Assembly: GCF_033473495.1 (NCBI RefSeq)
Contig: NC_088935.1
Location: forward strand, 2,790,001 to 2,854,000
Reading direction: 5' to 3'
DNA: 64,000 nt
DNA from: Cercospora beticola
Taxonomy: Eukaryota > Ascomycota > Dothideomycetes > Mycosphaerellales > Mycosphaerellaceae
Below, in pieces: positions 57,332-64,000 of the stretch. Made by a program: the position numbers and the translations under genes. Each line of letters starts with the position of its first letter. Position 1 is the stretch's first letter. The notes beneath the pieces are model-generated. The model had not been told where the DNA came from. It made no database searches and worked only from the letters and a program-made list of their open reading frames with translations.

Positions 57332-57988
57332 TGAATGCTATCATGATCTTGGGGGCGCGTGGGCTTGTCAGTATAGCTTGTGCATTTTGCCGGCCATTCA
57401 GTCTACTGCTCCATCATCTGTCAGTGTCAGTGAATGGTACGTGCTCCTGACCAGTGACTCGTGTGACGTCACTAGCTGCCGAGGGTGAAGTTGCGGTGGA
57501 AAGCCCTCGAGGGCGGTGGGGTGCGTGGTGCACGATGCCGACGACAATGGAACATATGCTATGACTCCGCATGTGCAAAAGACACGTTGTCGTGGCGAAT
57601 ATGGTGAATTCGTGATAGCAGCGGAATAATCAGAAACGTATCGAAATGGAAGCGGGGCTCCATTGTCAGTCCCGTGCATGTGATTGGCCACATCTGATTT
57701 TGGCAAACAACAGCTGTCCGCAGGGTCACAGAAGGTCGAGGTGGCATCTTTTGCGATTCACTTTAATATTTGCCGCGTCTGCTGCACTTCTTCCCCTTCC
57801 CTCCCCGTGTCTCTTCCTCTTTTCGACCTCAACCTCAACCGAACTTCAATTGCTGTTGGCTCAACCGAAGAGCAACAGCACTCACTGTCTCCATTGCACC
57901 ACCTCCAACGACCAGCTCGACATCCTGATCGCCAAGAGGACACTTCCGAGTCCATTTCCCACACACAACACCAGCCTCTTGGACCAAG
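57332..57988. promoter_or_regulatory. BiP/KAR2 upstream region, 657 bp
   Basis: Holds the protease 3' end and the BiP promoter. It contains a palindromic TGACGTCA (57464-57471), a TGATTGGCC reverse CCAAT box near 57679 and a CT-rich leader from about 57780. No ORF on either strand looks real. Confidence 0.5.
57464..57471. promoter_or_regulatory. CRE/UPRE-like TGACGTCA palindrome upstream of BiP
   Basis: A perfect eight-base bZIP palindrome lies about 520 bp upstream of the BiP ATG. Fungal HacA/Hac1 and other bZIP factors bind ACGT-core sites in UPR targets, so a role in ER-stress induction is plausible but unproven. Confidence 0.35.
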
Positions 57989-60223
57989 ATGGCGAGGTTC
58001 TCGAGGAGCCAGAGCGGCCCTTCGCGGTCGACAGTGTCGCCGTGGATGACCGCTTTCTACATCTGCGCCATTTTGTTGGCGCCAATGCTCTTTATGGGCA
58101 TGATCCCATCCGCACACGCTCAAGATGCTGAGAAGGCTGACACGAGCGTTACTGGACCTGGTAAGCTAAACCTCCGTAACTCATCCGCTGCGAGAAGCTG
58201 TCTCGCAAGCTCTTGATGCTGCCAGCTGGGCACAATGTCGCCTCGAGGCGCTTGCAGGACACGAAAAGCTGACTCGATTGTGCACAGTCATCGGTATCGA
58301 TCTTGGAACCACCTACTCTTGTGTTGGTATCATGAAGGGCGGCAATGTGGAGATTCTCGTCAACGACCAAGGAAACCGAATAACGCCATCATGGGTGGCA
58401 TGGAACGACGACGAGCGTCTTGTCGGAGATGCCGCAAAGAACCAGTTCGCCTCGAACCCACACCGAACCGTCTTCGATATCAAGCGTCTCATTGGTCGCA
58501 AGTACGAGGAGAAGGATGTACAGAAGGATATCAAGCACTTCCCATACAAGGTCGTCAACAAGGGTGGTCAGCCACGTGTCAAGGTCGATGTGAAGGGGTA
58601 AGCACGCTCTCTGCAAAAGATGGTTGCTACAAATGCTAACGGGAAAATAGCGAGGAGAAGACTTTCACGCCCGAGGAAATTTCCTCCATGATCCTCGGAA
58701 AGATGAAGGAAGTCGCTGAATCGTACTTGGGCGAGACTGTTACCAACGCAGTGGTCACTGTGCCAGCTTACTTCAACGACGCTCAGCGTGCCGCAACCAA
58801 GGATGCGGGCACCATCGCTGGTCTCAACGTTCTGCGTGTGGTCAACGAGCCAACTGCCGCCGCCCTCGCCTACGGTCTTGACAAGACCGACAAGGAGCGC
58901 CAGATCATCGTCTACGATCTTGGTGGAGGTACCTTCGATGTTTCCATCTTGACTGTCGACCAGGGCGTGTTCGAGGTGCAGGCAACTGCCGGTGATACCC
59001 ATCTTGGAGGCGAGGATTTCGATCAGCGTATCGTCGACTACTTCACGAAGAGCTACAACAAGAAGCACAGCACCGATATCACGAAGAACGCAAAGACCAT
59101 GGGTAAGCTCAAGCGTGAGGTTGAGAAGGCCAAGCGCTCGCTGTCCAGCCAGATGAGCACCAAGATTGAAATCGAGGCGTTCCACGAGGGTAACGATTTC
59201 TCCGAGACTCTCACCCGGGCCAAGTTCGAGGAGCTGAACAACGACTTGTTCAAGAAGACCCTGAAGCCTGTGGAGCAGGTTCTCAAGGATGCCAAGCTCA
59301 AGAAGAGCGATATTGATGATATCGTGCTTGTTGGTGGTTCCACCCGTATTCCAAAGGTCCAGGCCATGCTCGAGGAGTTCTTTGGCAAGAAGGCCAGCAA
59401 GGGTATCAACCCCGATGAGGCTGTTGCTTTCGGTGCTGCCGTTCAGGGTGGTGTTCTCTCTGGTGAAGCCGCCGCTAGCGAAGTCGTGCTCATGGATGTC
59501 AACCCGCTCACTCTTGGTATCGAGACTACTGGCGGTGTCATGACCCACCTGATCAAGCGTGGAACCACCATCCCGACCAAGAAGAGCCAGATCTTCTCGA
59601 CCGCTGCCGATAACCAGCCTACCGTCCTTATTCAAGTGTTCGAAGGAGAGCGTTCTATGACAAAGGACAACAACCAGCTCGGAAAGTTCGAGCTGTCTGG
59701 AATCCCACCTGCGCCTCGTGGCCAGCCTCAGATTGAGGTGACTTTCGAGCTTGATGCCAACGGAATTCTTCGTGTGTCTGCTGGCGACAAGGGCAGTGGA
59801 AAGTCCGAGTCTATCACCATCACCAACGATAAGGGCCGTCTCAGCGCTGAAGAAATCGAGCGCATGGTCGAGGAGGCTGAGAAGTATGCTGAGGAGGACA
59901 AGGCAACTCGTGCTCGTATTGAAGCTCGCAACGGCCTGGAGAACTACGCATTCAGCCTGAAGAACCAGGTCAACGACGAGGATGGTCTTGGTGGCAAGAT
60001 CGACGAGGACGACAAGGAAGCCCTTCTCGAGGCTGTCAAGGAGGCCACCGACTGGCTGGAGGAGAACGCTCAAACGGCAGAGGCTGAGGACTTTGATGAG
60101 CAGAAGCAGAAGCTGTCTGACGTTGCGTACCCGATCACATCGAAACTGTACGGAGGCGGCGGTGCCGGAGGCATGCCAGACTATGGCGAGGATGATGAGC
60201 CAAGCGGGCACGACGAGCTCTAA
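57989..60223 (+). CDS. kar2: ER Hsp70 chaperone BiP (KAR2), HDEL-terminated
   Basis: Three exons, 57989-58160, 58288-58597 and 58651-60223, giving 684 residues. The N-terminal hydrophobic signal ([17 protein letters not shown]) is followed by an acidic stretch, then the ATPase domain: [14 protein letters not shown] (phosphate 1), [14 protein letters not shown] (phosphate 2) and [13 protein letters not shown] (adenosine). The linker is [16 protein letters not shown], the substrate-binding domain includes [20 protein letters not shown], and the lid helices follow. The last four residues are HDEL, the ER retrieval signal. BiP gates the translocon, folds secretory proteins and silences the Ire1 UPR sensor until misfolded proteins titrate it away. 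Codons are strongly C-ending, as expected for an abundant protein. Intron 1 is 127 nt. Confidence 0.98.
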
Positions 60224-61107
60224 ACGCGTAGCGCGAGTCCGGTGTCCCTTGTTGATACAGTAGCTGGGCCCGAGACGCGTGGGATGTATGCTATATAGAA
60301 TCATGGCATGAAATGTTGAAACGTTCCTCACGATGCACTTTCTACGTACGTATCTTGTCATGTGAGGGTCATCGTCCCGCTCCTCCGCTCGTGCACAGTG
60401 ACACGCGAGGCGCGAGAGCGAGCGTCTGTTGTTGGCGCGCGGCTGCTACGCCGGACTGGTGATGGGAAGCAGATCGGGCGTGTTTGAGCAGCCGCGGCAG
60501 TCAATGGGCGATTGCCTCCGCATTGAGGTTGCTTCGTATGGCAAGGCCGATTTCGGGGTGACGGCGGGGGCAGTCGAAACTGTCTTTGGCAATGAGACAT
60601 GAGAGTCTGCGAGTTGTCGGAGCGTGTGTGTGCGCGGGACGAGCCTCGAGTCTTGGCGCGTGCCGTCGACGTTCGCTGCGCTGGCACCCGCTGCTGGTTC
60701 CCATAGCACCACACCTCGACCGCACAACCACGCCGACAGCCAATGGCCTGCGCGACCAGGCGGGCCTACCCTCAAGGATCCCATTGGCCGGGACGAGCCA
60801 ATGAAAAGGGCGCGGAGCACGCAGTTTTAGCCTCGAGAACCAACAGCAGGTTCACATCACATTATTTCACAGCACTGCGCGTCGCCGCGACCGCTGGACT
60901 GAGCTCCACTGCCCGGACAGCGGCTGCCATTCACATGACCGGAGCGCCAGGGCCCGCGCTGGACGTCATCTGCTGAGCCGCCGCGACTTGCTGCTCTCTG
61001 GCAATATTGCTCTCGCTCATCCAATGGCAAAATTGGCCTGCCAGAATTTCTCTGCGAGCCCGCGCTTGCTGAGGCAACCGAGAGGCAGACCGCTGCTGCC
61101 CACGCTA

Positions 61108-61143
61108 AGCAGCAGCAGCAGCAGCAGAGCAGCAGCGAGCAGC
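61108..61143 (+). repeat. Interrupted (AGC)n microsatellite
   Basis: Seven uninterrupted AGC units are followed by interrupted ones (AGAGCAGCAGCGAGCAGC). It is outside any accepted coding exon. Confidence 0.8.
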
Positions 61144-61287
61144 GGCGCCTGATGCTGAGCTGCAGCGGCCGCTGCGCTGCGCTGCGTCACGGCGCTGTCT
61201 GTCAGCGCACTTCCCAACCACCGCGCGCTCGCCTTCGCCTGCCGCACCAGGCCAGCGCTAGCTGTCTGAAAGTCACGCTGTGGCTTC

Positions 61288-61306
61288 GCAGCAGCAGCAG
61301 CAGCAC
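61288..61306 (+). repeat. Short (GCA)n microsatellite
   Basis: About six GCA units in a row (GCAGCAGCAGCAGCAGCAC), 145 bp after a similar tract. Noncoding in my annotation. Confidence 0.75.
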
Positions 61307-63291
61307 AGCTGCCAGGCCTGCCCGCCAGCCCGGCCGGTCATCGTGATTCGATGCTGAGGACGCGGTACCGCAAGCTACGTGCTTCTGCCGGCGAGACATT
61401 CACCTCCGCCCTTCTGCGCGCGCAGCAGCACTCCTTGCCTCCCGCGACTGCCTTCTCGGCACGCATCCTCCAGCTCCAGCATGCGGCGAGCCGGCAAGAG
61501 CATCGTGCGCGGAGGGCGGCGCCAGGCCAATGGTGAGCGTTTCGAATCCCCCTCAGCCGCTGCATGGATATGTACTAACAACCGACTCCTCGAGCCTTCG
61601 AATAGCCTTTCGACTGCTCGGCCACCAGAGAGCTGCCACGTTGCAGAGCGGAGACGGCCAGGGAAGATCTAGCCTGCGCGTTGCAGTACCTCCGAACCTT
61701 TGCCCTGCACTGATGACCACGCCTGCGGGACAGACTCAAGCCAGACGAAGCCGTTCTTGACAAGTGTGCCGCATATGCGAACCATCGCTCTCTCCTCGCC
61801 ACTCGCCCGTGCTGCTTCTGCTCTGGTCCGCCCATCCTCTGCCGCCGTCGAGCGGTATCCTCCCGAGCCCGTGCTGTGCGGCGGCCTCCAGAGGACAATG
61901 GGCAGACCGACGGCCACCCACCACCACCATGCTCGCCAGTATGCTGACTCGATCCTGCAGCGCCGCGAGATAAGATGACTGTTAGCTCATGTCGACCCTC
62001 CACTTCGGCAAGGTTCTTCGACCAGTATCACCTGGCCACCGAACGTCACTGTCCGTGCATTCTGTGTACATCGCTAGCCTCGTATGGCTCAACCTTTCCT
62101 GCGGCACCAGTCCAGTGGTCCCCTACCTGCGTCAACGTCTCGAGTCTCGCGCACCCGATGCATTGTTGTGCGTCGAGCTAAACATGGTGCTGCAGCCTTC
62201 GGTCGATGTCATGCTCCATCATGCCGCTGCTGGCGGAACCACCGACCGACACAGCATGGCGAGCCTGAGGCCGCGCGCAGCTCGTGCACACGTCCTCAGG
62301 TGATGCTTCCGCTATCGGCGGCTCAGCACTTTGAATGGTGGTGCCAGGCACGTCTTCTGTTCAGAGACAAAGGCCAATGGCTGTCAAAAAAGTGTACCTG
62401 ACGTTGCCAAAGGTCTAAGGCATCGGCACGTGACGACAAGCCTCCTGAATCCACTATCTCCTTCCGCATACACTCTGGTACCTCGCGGTTCACGCCTACG
62501 CTCAGAGAACGCCATGTCCACTTCAAGTGGACCTACGGGACAAGGACGTGGTGAGAGACTTACGACACCAAGGGGCAACAAGAGGCGGAGAGCATGCCAC
62601 GCTGCTGTTGATCGCGCCAAAGGCAATATCAAGCTGCATCGTCCGGGCAAGCGACGAGGCCTAGATACCCTCACACCTGCTCGCACGAACGCTCTAAACC
62701 CAAATCGAGACGATCCGAGCCCCCCGGAGGTCCTAGTTGGCTCGATTGTGCCGATGCTGAGCATGCAATGCATTGCTGGCTCGACGCATGTGAAGGAGCT
62801 ACGGGCTCAACTCGCCGCGAGGATGGACCAAGAGAGTAGTCACCGCGAGCTCTGGCAAAGGGCAGAAAAGCATAAATAGCGGCATGATGGCAGCGTTAGG
62901 TCCAGTTCCTCTCATCAACATCTCCCAGCCACTTCTCCCTTCGCGTCCTCAGACACCCAGACCACGAGAGACTTTCTGGTATGTCACTCTACCTGCACCT
63001 ACTCCTTCACCTCCACCACTCATGAGGCATCCCCAATGCCTCTGCAATGTCCATTGGCTGTGGAGGCTCATCACAACTCTACTGAGGCATGATGGCCGCC
63101 TCCATTCACAATGGCTAATGTGTGATCGACAGCGTCCGGATTTCCATCAACACTAGTCACTCAAGCTCGTGCATAAGCACAGACAACCATACTCAGGTAA
63201 GGCATTAGCACCAAGACGATTCTGCACCATCCGCCCCTGACCCGCTTCAGATCAACATCGATTTGACATCAAGCCCCAAGTTTCATTGAAA

Positions 63292-63645
63292 ATGTGCTTC
63301 TTCGAGTGCTACAAGTTCTCCTGCCGCGACTGGAAGTGGGGCAACTTCAAGCAACACTGCAACAGAGAATACCGCACAGGTGAAACCTGCGGCATGAAAC
63401 TCCTCTACTGCACCATCGACTTGGCAGACAAGTGCGCCTTTTGCGAGAAAATCGAAAAGAAGCTTCGAAGGCGCGAGAAGGCCATGTCCGACCGTGCACG
63501 CTGGATGCAGGAACCCCAACGTTTCAAGGCTTCGATTGAGAAGGCTACGGAAGATATTGCCACTTTGGAGCGGGAAATCACTAGCATTCAAGCCGAGAAG
63601 GATCGGAGGTATCAGAATGTGGGAAACACGAAGAGGAGTGGTTGA
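63292..63645 (+). CDS. Small Cys-rich, coiled-coil fungal protein, uncharacterised
   Basis: Single exon of 117 residues from ATG 63292. The first 60 residues contain nine Cys in the pattern MCFFECYKFSCRDW, FKQHCNREYRTGETCG, LLYC and DKCAFCEKI. The two CxxC-like and HC pairs suggest a small metal-binding or disulfide-stabilised domain. The second half is a charged helix (REKAMSDRARW; SIEKATEDIATLEREITSI) suited to coiled coil. There is no signal peptide, so disulfides are less likely than zinc. The layout resembles a family of hypothetical proteins widespread in filamentous ascomycetes. Function unknown. An upstream exon cannot be excluded. Confidence 0.75.
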   Translation: MCFFECYKFSCRDWKWGNFKQHCNREYRTGETCGMKLLYCTIDLADKCAFCEKIEKKLRRREKAMSDRARWMQEPQRFKASIEKATEDIATLEREITSIQAEKDRRYQNVGNTKRSG

Positions 63646-64000
63646 AAACTTTTCCGATGTTTGTCGGCATCGGATGTTGCTTTTTCTTGGCGCTTCTGGT
63701 TGCTCGGTTTCAGGTTCACTTTTCGGTTGTAACATCACCACTCGATCAAGTCGTTACATGGATTCCCGAAGGTTGTGAGGAGAGGTGATGATGCGTCGGT
63801 AGTGTTGTGCGCCTTTTCTTGGCGTGCTCGCTGCAGGGGTTGTTCTCTGGTGTGGGGCGATTTTCTTTCGTTGGCTCTTCGAGACTGAAAAGACACCATA
63901 GCTTTAGCTACTTACGAATTTCACGACCATTAGAAATGCCTCTGTGAATCGACACTTCTGAGCGTATGGATTTTCTGCAGGATGGCATTTGGTTGCTATT
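63646..64000. other. Right-edge noncoding stretch, 355 bp
   Basis: Lies after the small Cys-rich gene and probably includes its 3' UTR. No ORF or start of another gene is recognisable before the window ends. Confidence 0.4.

Larger units (their letters stand above)
60224..63291. other. 3.07 kb gene-poor region with CAG-rich tracts
   Basis: Between BiP and the small Cys-rich gene. Many overlapping short ORFs arise because the region is GC-rich and poor in stops, but none shows domain-like sequence or splice partners. The best candidate, 62514-62879, is basic and low-complexity and is not accepted. Three CAG/GCA-rich tracts occur near 61110, 61290 and 61422. Confidence 0.45.

Noticed and set aside
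58568..60361. 597-codon minus-strand ORF opposite BiP
   Set aside because: Long antisense frames are a known artefact of Hsp70 genes with strongly biased codons. The translation is Leu/Val/Ser-rich with no domain, and the sense strand is unmistakably BiP.
62514..62879. Possible 121-residue basic protein (MSTSSGPTGQGRG start)
   Set aside because: Low complexity, no conserved-looking segment, and set in a region where long chance ORFs are frequent. Ribosome profiling or conservation would change this.

Overview
The window looks like a gene-dense chromosomal segment of a filamentous ascomycete (Pezizomycotina). Evidence: many short GT-AG introns (about 48-190 nt) with CTRAC-like branch points, CT-rich leaders, and fungus-specific families (GT62 mannan polymerase, SLD3, NsdD-type GATA factor, SAGA Sgf29, GPI16). 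Dothideomycetes (Mycosphaerella relatives) is my guess from the flavour of the hypothetical proteins; it is inference, not shown. I support 28 complete or near-complete protein genes, one 3'-terminal fragment at the left edge, and no tRNA, rRNA, transposon or CRISPR array.

Layout. 0-12 kb: tail of a partial gene, a membrane-anchored two-copy amidohydrolase (-), an F-box-like protein (-), replication initiator SLD3 (+), an acyl-CoA dehydrogenase (+), a PI-PLC-X-like phosphodiesterase with a C-terminal membrane tail (+), and a HAD hydrolase with a peroxisomal SKL terminus (-). 13-24 kb: a FIST-like mitochondrial protein (-), GT62 mannosyltransferase (+), GT8 glycosyltransferase (-), mitochondrial carrier (+), Arf1 (+), mannose-6-phosphate isomerase (-) and Sgf29 (+). 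24.6-28.5 kb: two uncharacterised genes, one with a difficult exon structure. 28.5-32.3 kb: a gene desert leading into an NsdD-type GATA regulator. 35-44 kb: glutamate-cysteine ligase, GPI16, LUC7, the PAP phosphatase HAL2/MET22 and an alpha/beta hydrolase. 44-52 kb: Smr-domain (Cue2-like) protein, an MFS permease, a DUF985 cupin, a 48-residue membrane protein and an F-box protein. 54-64 kb: a mitochondrial-type SDR, a secreted aspartic protease, the ER chaperone BiP/Kar2 (HDEL), a 3 kb gene-poor CAG-rich stretch and a small Cys-rich coiled-coil protein.

Functional themes. Several genes serve the secretory and cell-wall route: PMI feeds GDP-mannose, GT62 builds mannan, Arf1 runs Golgi traffic, GPI16 attaches GPI anchors and BiP folds cargo. 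GSH1 and HAL2 both touch sulfur/thiol metabolism. These are ordinary housekeeping genes, so their proximity may be chance.

The less ordinary signals are mostly at RNA level: very short first coding exons (11, 17 and 31 nt) in three genes; introns whose functional donor lies 4 nt upstream of a stronger GT (HAD gene and PMI); an open in-frame intron inside the HAD catalytic loop; and a 24.7-27.4 kb gene in which an alternative-frame exon and an intron hiding a TAG are both phase-compatible. I did not find a convincing new multi-gene system such as a biosynthetic cluster or defence island.
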